Shown one piece after another: positions 47,214 through 59,162 of a stretch of DNA of 64,000 bases. The first letter of the stretch is position 1; every line of letters starts with the position of its first letter. Made by a program: the position numbers and the translations under genes. Source of the DNA: Poa pratensis (Eukaryota; Streptophyta; Magnoliopsida; Poales; Poaceae). The notes beneath the pieces are model-generated. The model saw only the letters and a list, made by a program, of their open reading frames with translations, searched no databases and was not told the DNA's origin. The DNA is taken from NCBI GenBank assembly GCA_947311845.1, contig CAMZMU010000080.1, positions 17,983,144 through 18,047,143 of the forward strand. Reading direction: 5' to 3'.

Positions 47214-47473
47214 TTTGGTATCAGACTCAATTGGGGTTTCCGCTCTGCCAACCAATTGCCAAATCGAGATCTAGATCCTCTGGATCCTCATCGTGTAGGC
47301 GTGGTTCTTCTGGATCCACACAAAGTTTCGCTCAGCGAACGCCTCCGGTGGGACGATCTCTGCTTTGGTGAGGTCGCGCAGGTGTGCACGGCACCTGTTC
47401 GACAGTTTGTGTCGCCAAGCTGGAGACGGACAAAGCGCAGACAAGGTGGGATACGTCGAAACACATCGGTACC

Positions 47474-48366
47474 ATGGAAGAAAAGCTCGACTCGCTGATG
47501 CAGATGCTACGCTCATCAGAGACGCGCATGTCTACGGAGATGCAAGCCATCAAGGCCGCGGTTGACGAGATCAAGCCGGAAATAACTTCCCTCCAGTCAT
47601 CGGTGGCTTCGTTGAAGCCGGAGATGGACGAGATCAAGGCCACCCTTGAATCCTGGCGTCCGGAGATCGATTCCAAGGTGGGCGACCTGGGCTTGGCGGT
47701 GACCGATCTTCGTCACCAAGTCGATCACATCACTAAAGGAGTGGGAGCCGGTGCGCTGGGGAAGCCTCCCGCAGCAGCCCCTTCGCCGGTGAGCTCATCT
47801 TCACCGGGCACGTCGCTAGGCGTACACTCCGGGCCAGATGGCCACGGCAAGATGCTCATCTCCGGGGTGGAGGTGTTGGTGGATTTGACTTCCCCATCAC
47901 CCACCCCGGTCACAGGTCAGAATCAAAACCTCAGTCTTATCCCATTTGATCATGGTGCTAGTTCATCTCGCTTGATGCATGGGAATCAGCCGCCGCATTC
48001 GGAATTTCCGAAATTCGACGGAGACAATCCTAGATTATGGCGCAAGGTGTGTGAGAAGTACTTTCGTATTTACACTGTGAGCTCTGAGTTCTGGGTGGAA
48101 TACGCCACCATGCACTTCATGGGTAACGCAGCCCTGTGGTTTCAGAGTGCGGAGGAGAAGATTGGCAATGTGTCTTGGTCTGAGCTTTGCGAGATCATTA
48201 GCAAACGCTTCGACAGAGGCCAATATCAGTTGTTGTATCGTCAGGCTTTTAAAATCCACCAAACTAGCACTGTCATAGATTTTGTAGAACGATTTGACAC
48301 TCTCATGCACCACATGTTGGCATATAGACCTGATTTAGACCCAATGTTCTTCACCACTAGATTATA
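47474..48366 (+). pseudogene. Gypsy gag
   Basis: The start is MEEKLDSLMQM at 47474. A helical N-terminus with repeated EIK and SLK phrases (MQAIKAAVDEIKPEITSLQ) suggests a coiled coil. Then comes the gag core (SEFPKFDGDNPRLWRKVCEKY). The frame is lost near 48364 by one missing T, and the next frame continues at once with the same domain. Confidence 0.85.
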
Positions 48367-50784
48367 GATGGTTTGCAGAAAGATATTAAAGCCATTGTGC
48401 TTATTCAACAACCCGAAGATTTGGAGACTGCTGTTTCTCTCGCCCTTTTGCAGGAAGAAATTGGCGAGGAAGGAGGCCGGATGCTGAGTTATTCAAAGAA
48501 TCATTCCTATCCACGCGTCAACTCTAAAGCGTTTACTCCTCTGGCATTGTCTTCCGCAAGCAAGCAAAAACATGTGCAGAACCAAGAGGAGAAGAAGAAT
48601 AATGATATCAATAAACCTGCATCCAGTTCTCAGAAGTTCCAAGCACTGAAGAACTATCGCCGAGCTATGGGGTTGTGTTTTCGCTGCGGTGAAAAATACA
48701 GTCCTACACATCGCTGTGCCAGTACAGTACAACTCCATGTGGTAGAGGAGTTGCTGAACATGCTCGATGGATCGGAAAGCCCAGAATCATTCACTACTGC
48801 AGTTGATGGTGATGCTGAATTGGAACAAGATCTTTATGCCTTATCCCAGCAAGCAGTTGGTGGTACCGAGAGTAACACTTGTTTCCGGTTGCAAGGAGTG
48901 ATACAAGGCAAAGAAGTGTTGATGCTCATTGATTCGGGTTCTTCCGGAAATTTCATCAGCAGCGAAATTGCTGCATGCTTGACTGGTGTGACTCAAATGC
49001 TTAAGCCTATCCGTGTTAAAGTGGCCAATGGTGAGATCTTGCAAGGGACGGAAATCATCCCTGATTGTTCTTGGACGTGCCAAGGCGCACAGTTTACTAC
49101 TAGCATGAAAGTAATTCCACTACACTGCTATGATGTGATTTTAGGCATTGAATGGTTAAAGACACACAGCCCAATGGAAGTGGATTGGAACTGTAAATGG
49201 ATATCTGTGAAGCAAGGTGATGAGTCCATTAAACTGCATGGTGTGACAGCGGATACATCGAGCTGTAAACCCATTTCTTGGTCTGAGGTAGTGGCAGCAG
49301 AGCAGTCTTGCTCCATTCTTTATATTTTACAAGTTACTCCTGATGAACCCAAGCATAAAAGGCCCATTCCGGAGGAAGTCCAACATCTGCTGGTTGAATT
49401 TGTTGACGTATTTGAGGAACCTAAAGGACTTCCACCTCGCAGGCTCTGCGATCATAAGATTCCATTGTTGCCAGGTGCAACCCCAGCCAAACTCCGGCCT
49501 TACAGATACAACCCTATGCAGAAAACAGAAATTGAAAAACAAGTCGCTGAACTGATGAGCCAAGGAGTTTTGCAATTCAGTGCTAACCCTTTTGCTGCTC
49601 CTGCCTTACTTGTGAAGAAGAAAGACCTCTCGTGGAGATTATGCCAAGACTTTCGCCACCTCAACGTGATGACAGTAAAGAACAAATACCCTCTGCCAGT
49701 AATTGACGAATTACTTGATGAGCTGTCAGGTGCTTGTTGGTTTACCACCTTGGATTTGCGAGCTGGATACCACCAGATTCGAATGGCAGAAGAAGATATC
49801 CACAAAACAGCATTTCAAACGCATCATGGGCACTTTGAATATAAGGTTATGCCTTATGGTCTCACAGGAGCGCCAGCTACCTTCCAAGGCGTGATGAATT
49901 CAGTCTTAGCGCCGGGCCTTCGTAAATTCATACTGGTCTTCATTGATGACATCCTCATATACAGTAAAACCTTAGCAGAGCACGTGGAGCACCTCAGAAC
50001 TGTGTTCAAACTTCTGCAGAGCAATCAACTCAAAGTGAAAAAGAGTAAATGTTGCTTTGCACAGCCTGAGCTGGCTTATCTGGGACATATCATCAGCAAG
50101 AATGGCGTTGCCACAGATCCGACAAAAATTGCTGCCATACTTAAGTGGCCATCACCAACGGATGTCAAAGAATTGCGAAAAGTGCTCGGGATGACAGGGT
50201 ATTATAGAAAATTCATCAAGGGTTATGGCATCATCAGCAAAGCTCTGACTGATTTACTGAAGAAAGGAACTCAGTTCATCTGGACTTCTGAAACTGAAGC
50301 ATCCTTTCAAGCTTTGCGTTCTGCATTAGTGTCTGCACCAGTTCTAGCTTTGCCCAATTTCTCAAGGAAATTCATCATCGACACTGACGCCAGCGACAAG
50401 GGCATAGGAGCAGTGTTAATGCATGATGATCACCCTCTCGCTTTTCTCAGCAAAACGTTAGGTCCTAAACAGAGGGCTTTATCCACATATGAAAAGGAAT
50501 GTTTAGCAATCTTGCTAGCAGTGGAGAAATGGCGACCATACCTTCAACATGCTGAATTTCTAATCAAGACTGATCAGAGAAGCTTGGTCAATCTAACAGA
50601 ACAAAGGCTGACAACTCCTTGGCAACACAAAGCATTAACTAAACTGTTGGGTCTGCAGTTCAAGATCATGTACAAGAAAGGATTGGATAATCGAGTAGCT
50701 GATGCTCTATCTCGCAACCCTAACTTGGATTCTCCAAACCTCATGACCATGGTTGAATGCAAACCACTTTGGTTGGAAGCAGTG
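48366..50784 (+). pseudogene. Gypsy gag end, protease, reverse transcriptase and RNase H
   Basis: It holds the variant zinc knuckle CFRCGEKYSPTHRC (near 48675), protease (LIDSGSSGNFIS, near 48928), and RT with FIDDILIY (near 49940). RNase H follows with TDASDKGIGAVL (near 50383) and DNRVADALSRN. The frame is open throughout and is stopped only by the nested element, which begins five codons after a conserved tryptophan (PLWLEAV). Confidence 0.92.
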
Positions 50785-53700
50785 TGTGGCGCCCCGACAT
50801 GACTGCTATACAGTGATGCTGCGTCACCGGTTATACGATACAACCAGGCACAACTATCAATGCATAATAGAGAGATCAAGACTTGTGGAAAAACTGGCAC
50901 ATCACAGACACTACGACACAAATCATTATAGTTCAACTCTTATAATAGAGAAAGATAGCAAATGACAACCAGAGGTCACAGACCCAACATTACAACAAGC
51001 GGAAGCAAATTAGTTTGTTCTAAACAATAAGATCCAGATTATGGCCTATGAGGCCTACAAATAAACATCCAGCGCCAACTGCTCCGGGATGTCCCAAGCT
51101 GCCACCTAGGAACACCAGACTACTCGTCGACGTCCACAAAGAACCCACCTTCGAGGTCGGTGAAGTCCTCCTCTGAAACAAAACAAATGACGTTGAGTTC
51201 GACGAACTCGCAAGATTATATATAGAGCTTTAGCTCGATGAGGCTTTCAGGGTTTTATGGCTGTTTTGCATAAAGCTGATTTTATTTATGAAAACATAAC
51301 TCAATGGCATCGACTAATCAGAATAGTTTTCAAAAGGGGTAAGAAGTAACTCTTTTCTTCTGGTCACCTTTCTCAACATCAACCATCACTTACCACTGTA
51401 CCTGTTCTACTGAGGCATCTCCCCGAATCACCCTCGAGGAAGTCAACCTTGCATCCTTGAGTGGTACCTTTAGTACCCAGTTTTTAATCATTCCGTTCAA
51501 TTTATTCTATGATCTTACCTTCACTTCCCAAGTTCGTCCATAACCGCGGACACGGCTTTTCGAAAAGATTTACCCTGCAGGGGTCTACAATGTTTACCAC
51601 GCGTACCGTCCGGCCCATTACCTGATCATTAGCTCTCTTCCATGGAAAGCTGGCTGGGTGGGAGCGGTGTTGACTTCTCCCTCGTTAAGGACTAACCCAG
51701 GATCATCAGTGAGGACGGAGCAGCGGATCCAACACCCTGCCCCGTGGCCACTCATTTTTCCTAACACCACCATCCTCATCCCAGTTCATACCGCCATCAA
51801 CACGCACGCGCAAATGGAAGCTCAAACTAGAGGACCCTGGCTAGTCCCGCCCGAGTTATTTAGTCTATGAGGGTTCCTGCAATTGCATAGGCCTCACGCA
51901 TGGTTGCACGCTCAGTCTTGGTTCAAGAGGTAAAGAACTCGCACCTAGGTAGCGAGAACGAGACAAAACACCACAACCGCAGTGGCCTCTCATCCCCACC
52001 TTTAAGCATTTTATTATTCTCCACAATTTCTCCAACATCATCCATTCATCTCATCACCTGTTTCCAACATCAACCATCCATCGTACGGCTAAGCATCTAC
52101 TAAGCATGGCTAAGCATCAACATAGCATAGTTAAGTAGCTCAGGCCAACAATACAAACCTATGGTTAATAGGAGGGGAACAGGTATTGTAATCGGAATCT
52201 TAATGCAACTATAGGATACTCTAATCCAAATAAGATTGACATTTGGAACCGCATGCAATATTATAGTGGAGAAAATACTTGCGGAAAATAGGATAAGATA
52301 TGCTCAGAGGGGGGATTACGCTTGCCTGGATCAATGTGCTGGTAGTACGGATCGTCACGATACTGTGGGGGCACTTCCACTCCTTGATCTACCGATGCAC
52401 AAAATACCGGAGAGGAACAATCAAAACCACGGATAACACCGGTGCAATGCGCAAACACATGATGACATGACATTTTAATGCACCGACTTATCATCAGCTA
52501 TCCGACAATTTAAATGGGGTGTGAAAAACAATTACTTCAACTAGACAAGAAAACACCCCATATTTAACTTAGTGATTCTACGAATTTGTAACAAGTGCCG
52601 TTCTTTAGTGGTGCTCAAATATGCATGATATCATTTTAAAAGGTTAGTTCCCGAATTTCCGGACATTTGGGTATATTACACGCATTTTTCCGATGCTCCA
52701 AAGAAGTACAAGTTATTACATTTTATTCCCTCTTTTAAATATGTCCTTGACAATTTATGTTTAAACAACATTGGAATTACTTAGCCAAATTAGAAGGAAA
52801 AATAAAAGAAGCAGTACAAAAATTGGTGCTGGACAAATTCGGAAAATCCAAATTTTCCTCTCTCGGAATATCCGACTGAAAAAGCATAACCAAAATTCGG
52901 CTAAGGACTGTAAACTTCCAGCACTGATGTTCTTCGGAACATCCGAATTTTCTTGATCTCGGATTATCCGATCCTCTCCGCGGTTGAAAAATTTGCTAAG
53001 GACCTAAAGTCCAATCGCACTGAACTATTTCGGAAAGTCCGATCGTTCCTCAATCGGATTATCCGACGCATTGCAACGGGCGGCGACGGCGAACCTCACT
53101 GCACCACGGCGAGGCTACGGACCACGATCGAACAAGAGGTGGACGGGGGCGGGTCGCGTGCTCACCCTGGTGGCGTGGAGGTGCTCGGGTGGACCGAGCT
53201 GCAACGACGGCGAGGAATTTGTCCACGGCGGCGCTCGAACGGCAGCGGCAAGTCGTGGACGGATAGCTCGATTCACCGCGCCTCAGCTCGATTCCCTTGG
53301 TGGAGAGGAAGAATACGGCGCGGCGGAGCGATTGGTGGTCTTAGCTCGGCTTAGGGAGCCCTCAGTCGACGGCAAAGCGGCGGCGGAGCTCGGCGGCCAT
53401 GGAGCTCGTGGAGGAAGAGTTGGGGAACGAGATGGTCAACGAGAGAGTGGGGAGGGGGAGCAGTGCCAGTGGGGCTCGTGGTGGCGTGCTCTCCTTGCAG
53501 GTGAGAGGCAGAGGAGAGGGGGCCCGGCGCGGCGTGCAGCGCGGGAGGAGCGCGGCGGCATGGCGACAGTGGCGAGGAGAGAGATGACCGTTTTACGAAA
53601 AAAACCCTGGAACTTCTGTTTCTCTCACAGATTGGTCCTTTTCTGTTTTAATTATAAAACCTTTTAGAACCAGCAGACTTTGGAGATTTAACTGAGGCAC

Positions 53701-54155
53701 TTAGACATTTTAGAAAATTATGAAATAATTTGTGTAGCCTTTTCATATCATGTGGAAGCTCCACAAAAATTGGCGTCTCAAAATAAAATGTTTTGAACCA
53801 CTTTTGTTTAGAAAGGTTGGATATGGCATTTTGCTAAATTTCAAAATGTTGCTCCTTTAACAATTTGGAGCAAGTGCAAAATATTATTTTGGAGCTCTTG
53901 GAATTCCTTGACAAATATAAGAGGATAAGGTATTTGTGTTTTGCAAGTTTGAGTGCTTTCACGGTTTTGAAATTTGTTGAAGCAAATTGGCATTTTGTTT
54001 GAAGTGGTGCCAAACCACCACAATTCCCTAGCATCATCACAATTCCCTAGCACAATTCCCTAGCAACAACATGATGCATGGATGCCATGATGCAATGTAC
54101 ACAAAAGTGGAAAAATTACACAGGTTTTTAGTTGCTCAAACTCCGGGCTGTTACA
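50785..54155 (-). repeat. 3' LTR of the nested gypsy element
   Basis: 3371 bp, TGTAACAGCC...GGCGCCACA on the - strand. A GC-rich block lies at 53070-53590, with AT-rich DNA outside it. This copy keeps a ~306-bp segment (52569-52874) that the 5' LTR lost. Open frames inside the GC-rich block are shared with the other LTR and are not genes. Confidence 0.9.
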
Positions 54156-54672
54156 ATTCTACCCCCCTTACAGGAATCTCGTCCCGAGATTCTAAGATTG
54201 CGGAAAGAAGTCGGGATACTCCTCACGAAGACTAGACTCTCTTTCCCAAGTCGCTTCTTCCTCGGAATGGTGAGACCACTGAACTTTGAGGAACTTGGTA
54301 TCTTGTTCGGGTCTTCCTTTCGGCTTCATCCAGGACACGGATAGGATGCTCGCGATAGTAAGATCTTCCTGGAGATCCAGCTCCTCATGATTGACCCCAT
54401 GGATAGGATCTTTGAAACACCGGCGAAGTTGGAGACATGAAACACATCATGTACATTTGGGAATATGACCGGTAATCCAACTTATAAGAAAGATCTCCTC
54501 GCTTGGCCAGAACGGTGAAAGGGCCAACATAGCGAGGGCCAATTTCCCTTTGATTCCGAAGCGGCGAACGCCACGAAGGGGAGAGACGCGGAGATAAGCT
54601 TTATCACCAATTTCATAGTGAATTTCCTGATGGTGCTTATCATAGTAGCTCTTTGCCTAGACTGAGCAATCT

Positions 54673-55364
54673 TCAGATTCTCCCTATGATTCTAACCTTC
54701 TCCTCAGCTTCATTGATAATCCGGACCAAAGAGTGCCTCTCTCCGGTCTCGGACCAATTTAGAGGAGTGCGGCATTTTCTTCCATAGAGAACCTCAAATG
54801 GAGCCATGCCCAGACTAGCTTGATAGCTGTTGTTGTAGGAGAATTCCGCGAAAGGGAGATACTTTTCCCAATCCTTGCCAAAAGAGATTACACATGCCCT
54901 AAGCATGTCTTCCAAAACTTGGTTCACTCTTTCGGTCTGACCATCAGTTTGAGGATGGAACGCGGTGCTGAAGTTGAGACGAGTTCCCATAGCAGTTTGG
55001 AAACTAGTCCAAAACTTGGAGGTGAATAGGCTTCCACGATCAGAAATTATCTTCTTGGGAATGCCGTGAAGGACGACGATACGAGAGCATACAGGTCTGC
55101 CAACTTGGCAGCTGTAATGTCCACACGAACGGGGAGGAAGTGAGCCACTTTTGATAGTCGATCAATGATGACCCAAATGGCATCATGTCCCTTTGGAGAC
55201 TTCGGCAGACCAGTAATGAAGTCCATACCAATTTCATCCCATTTCCACTCGGGAATAGCAATAGGGTGAAGAGTGCCGGCAGGCCTTTGATGTTCAGCCT
55301 TTACCCGTCGACAGGTGTCGCATTCAGCAACATACTTGGCAATTTCCCTTTCATCCGAGTCCAC
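54673..55364 (-). pseudogene. Nested gypsy integrase, broken
   Basis: Two overlapping frame pieces: 55364-55047 with YVAECDTCRRVKAEHQRP and the D of MDFITGLP, and 54990-54673 with FHPQTDGQTERVNQVLEDML and FSYNNSYQASLGMAPFE. A frame break lies between them near 55040. Together they hold most of the D,D35E core. Confidence 0.85.
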
Positions 55365-57720
55365 CAGAATTGTGGTCGAAGGTCTTGGTACATTTTGGTA
55401 CTACCGGGATGAATAGAGAGAGGAGATTCATGAGCTTCTTGGAGGATCACTCCCTCAATTTTCGTTTCTTTGGCACTACCAAGCGGTCACCAAAATAAAC
55501 AACTCCGGATTCATTGACAGAAAAACATTTGGCCTTCCCGCTAGCAATGTTCTCCTTGATTTTTAGAATACCCTTGTCACGCTTTGAGCATCCTTAATCT
55601 GGTCTACAAGAGTAGATTTGATCTCCAGATTTGCAAGGTAGCCGGAGGGAACAATTTCCAGTTCAAACGGGAACTCTTCATGGAGGGCAGGTTGGGCCTC
55701 TTCAATCATCAGATTGTTGCAATAGGACTTCCGACTTAGCGCGTCAGCCACGACGTTTGCTTTGCCGGGTTGATAGTTCAGACTCACATCATAGTCCTGA
55801 TTAACTCCAACCAACGCCTTTGCCTGAGATTTAAATCCGGCTGGGTGAAGAGGTACTTCAGACTCTTGTGATCCGAGAAGATCTCGCAACGGTTACCAAA
55901 CAGGTATGGTCTCCATTGCTTCAAAGCATAACCACAGCGGCAAGTTCTAGATCATGAGTTGGGTAGTTGTGCTCATGCGGCTTAAGTTGGCGAGAAGCAT
56001 ATGCCACCACATGGCCATCTTGCATTAGCACACAGCCCAAGCCTTGCAGAGAGGCGTCACAGAAGACGACGAAATCCTTGCTGTGTCCGGCAGGACAAGC
56101 ACAGGAGCGGAGTGAGTTTGGCTTTCAGTGTTTTGAAGCTCTCTTCAGCTTCGGCCGTCCATACGAACTTTTTATCCTTCTTGAGAAGGTCAGTCAGGCC
56201 TTGGCTATCTTGGAGAAACCTTCGATGAATCGGCGGTAATAACCCGCCAATCCGAGAAAGCTACGATGTCCTTGACTGACATTGGAGTTTTCCAATCCAA
56301 AATGGACTGAATCTTGTCGGAATGACAGCCACACCATTAGCGGATATCACATGACCAAGGAAGACGAGATTATCCAACCAAACTCACACTTGGAGAACTT
56401 GGCATAGAGGCGGTGTTCTCGAAGTCGTGTCAGAACCAACGAAGATGTTCCTCATGCTCTTCATCGGTTTTGGAATAAAAGGATGTCATCGATGTAAATG
56501 ACGACAAACTTGTCAAGATAATCCATGAAGATGGAGTTCATGAGCCTCATGAAAGTAGCTGGAGCATTGTGAGACCAAAGGACATGACGGTATACTCATA
56601 TGAGCCATAGGAGTAACAAATGCCGTCTTTGGATATCCTCCTTTCTGATTTTTATCTGATGGTAGCCTGACCTCAGATCCATCTTGGAGAATACCGTTGC
56701 ACCAGCTAACTGATCCAACAGATCATTGATGCGAGGAATAGGATACTTGTTCTTGATTGTCACCGCATTCAACGGTCGATAGTCAGAGACTAGACGAGGC
56801 ACGGTAGAATCCCTCTTCTTGACAAAGAGTACCGGACAACCCCAAGGTGAACTGCTAGGCTGGATGAAATCCTTCGCTAACAGCTGATCAATTTGCTCTT
56901 TCAACAGAGCCAACTCTTCCACCGGCATACGGTAGGGCTTCTTGGAAATTGGAGCAGTACCGGGAAGTAGATCTATGACAAACTCCACACTTCGGTCAGG
57001 AGGCATGCCAGGCAATTCTTCCGGGAACACATCCGGGAAGTCACACACCACGTGTATGTCCTGGATTTCAGGAGGGGATTCGCCTTCCATAAAGCAAAGG
57101 AGGATCTCAGGTGAGTTGGGTATGATGGAGGACGGAGGTCTTGATAGTGCAGACCAATACTTCACACTGTCACCGGAAGAATTGGTCACGGTGACGGTCT
57201 TGGCAGCACAGTCGAGATTAGCCTGGTATTTGGCTAGCCAGTTCATGCCCAGTATGACATCAATGCCACTTGACCTCAGAGCTACCAAAGCGAAAGGAAA
57301 AGAGTAGTAACCGATAGTAATCTGGACTTCAGGAGTAACCCCATCGGTTTGCCATTTGGAGCCAGGAGTGGAGATCTCCAAGGGACGTCTCATTTTCTCA
57401 AACGGTATTTTGTGGTCTTTTGCAAAAGCTATGGATATGAATGAATGCGATGCTCCAGAATCAAACAAAACTGTAGCAAGATTGTTGTTGATTCGTAGCT
57501 CACCCATAAGAACGCCGGGGTCCTCTTCAGCTTCTTCAGCAGAGATGTGGTTCAGGCGACCACGCACAATAGGTCCAGCCTTGCCAGCTGGAGTGGCAGG
57601 GGCTCGTGCAGGAGTTCGCGAGAGGTGCCTTCTGGGGGCACTCCCTGGAGTAGTGGCCAGCCTGGCCACAGGTGTAGCAAGTGAGTCCAGGTGGAGCAGG
57701 TAGCATAGGACGGTACCCAC
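55365..57720 (-). pseudogene. Nested gypsy protease, reverse transcriptase and RNase H, broken
   Basis: The frame 57720-56596 holds protease ([12 protein letters not shown], near 57462) and RT ([23 protein letters not shown]). It breaks near 56635. Afterwards only short pieces remain in changing frames: YIDD of RT near 56490, and an RNase H/linker piece at 55889-55563 (LNYQPGKANVVADALSRK). Many indels show that it is an old, dead copy. Confidence 0.85.
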
Positions 57721-58512
57721 TCCCGCCTACCCCAAGTGTCGAAGTAGTGGGGCGCGGAGGTGGTGGCCTGTATCCTGCGGCTCTCGGCATGAATGGAGCA
57801 CGCGGTACAGCGCTGTAGGGAACAAACACCCTGCGCTTCTTGCTCTCAGAACCCGAGGAACTCTGGTGGTCCCCGTGTGCGGGCCTCTTGGAAGCCTCAA
57901 GTTCCTTTCTTCCTTGCTCAAGAGTAAAGCCTGGTTGAACAGCTCCTGGTAGGTCTGGAACCTGAAGGGCAACAACTCATAGCGGAGCTGCGGCGTAAGA
58001 CCCTTGCGGAACAGCTCTTGCTTGTCAGCATCATTGGTCACGTCCCTTGGGGCGTAACGAGAGAGATGGTTGAACTCACGACCATAAGTGCGGAGGTCCA
58101 TCCGTCCCTGTTGCAAATCCAGGAACTCCCTCCTCTTCAAATCCATGATCGGCTGGGGAATGTACTCCGCACGGAAGGCAGTGTGGAAATCAGCCCAAGT
58201 GAAGACATGGTTGGCTGGAAACAAAGCCACATGGCTTTCCCACCAACAGCCAGCAGCACCAACCAAGAGGTAGGTGGCAAAGTTGACTTGCTCGCCACTG
58301 GGACATGCAGCGCGGAGAACTTGCGCTCCAAGCACGAAGCCAATCATCAGCTTCCAGTGGCTCCTTAGCATCAGCAAAGGTGGGTGGCTGCGAACGCAGG
58401 AACTCAGTGAGAGTGTTGCACTCATTCCTCGTGCATTCTGCTGCACCAACTGCTCAAGCAAGCGCTCATTGCGCCCACGGTTCTCCTCAATGGCCATCAA
58501 GACCTGAGCCAT
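57536..58512 (-). pseudogene. Nested gypsy gag with zinc knuckle, broken
   Basis: 58512-57895 reads as gag (ATYLLVGAAGCWWESHVALF, FRAEYIPQPIMDLKRREFLDL). After a break near 57890 the frame 57829-57536 brings the zinc knuckle [14 protein letters not shown], near 57680. The N-terminal part near 58400 is also shifted. Confidence 0.8.
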
Positions 58513-59162
58513 CGAGGGTGGTGGCGGCAGATCATCCTCATCATTGTGTGGTTACCGCGACCTCCGCGGCCTCCTCGAGCCATTCTGGAGATTTGACAAT
58601 GACACAGTTAGTATCTTTCTCCGAATGGTCGAACAATAGCATTAGCGTCTACACAAGTACACAGACTAGGGACGATAATACATTGTGTAACAATTAACAA
58701 GGAATCAACAAGATAGAACTTGGGTCAAAGATCAGCATCATGTGCTACTAGTGAGAGATAAGAACCATATGATTCAACACACTCTAGTTGGCACAATCCG
58801 GGACCTTATGTTCAAGTCCTTGGGTTAAAACCCAAAGAAAGGATCAAATGATTAGACTCGGTAGAAACATCTGAGTTGATTTGGGATTGCAACGCAGCGG
58901 GAGCAACGTGACACATAACACTAAAGGTCCAACCCTACCCAGTTTATCCTAATAATTTTGAAGTAACAGATGAGAAGTAAAACTTTAAACTCAAATCGAG
59001 GTAAGATTGCTCCGAGATTAGAGGGTAACCAGATAAGGAGTAAAAAGAATCCTAAGATGGTTTTCACAACTCATTTTTAGGTTAAAATATTTTCACAAAC
59101 ACTAGACTCAACGTCGACCAGTAGAAGGGTTTCCTACAGGCAGTACTGCTCTGATACCAACT
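58513..59162 (-). other. Leader and primer binding region of the nested element
   Basis: Untranslated leader between the 5' LTR and gag. It includes TGGTATCAGAGC (complement of 59148-59159), matching the 3' end of initiator Met-tRNA. Confidence 0.7.

Noticed and set aside
53070..53667. Open frames in a GC-rich block, again at 61126-61735
   Set aside because: They occur in both LTRs of the nested gypsy element and are LTR sequence.
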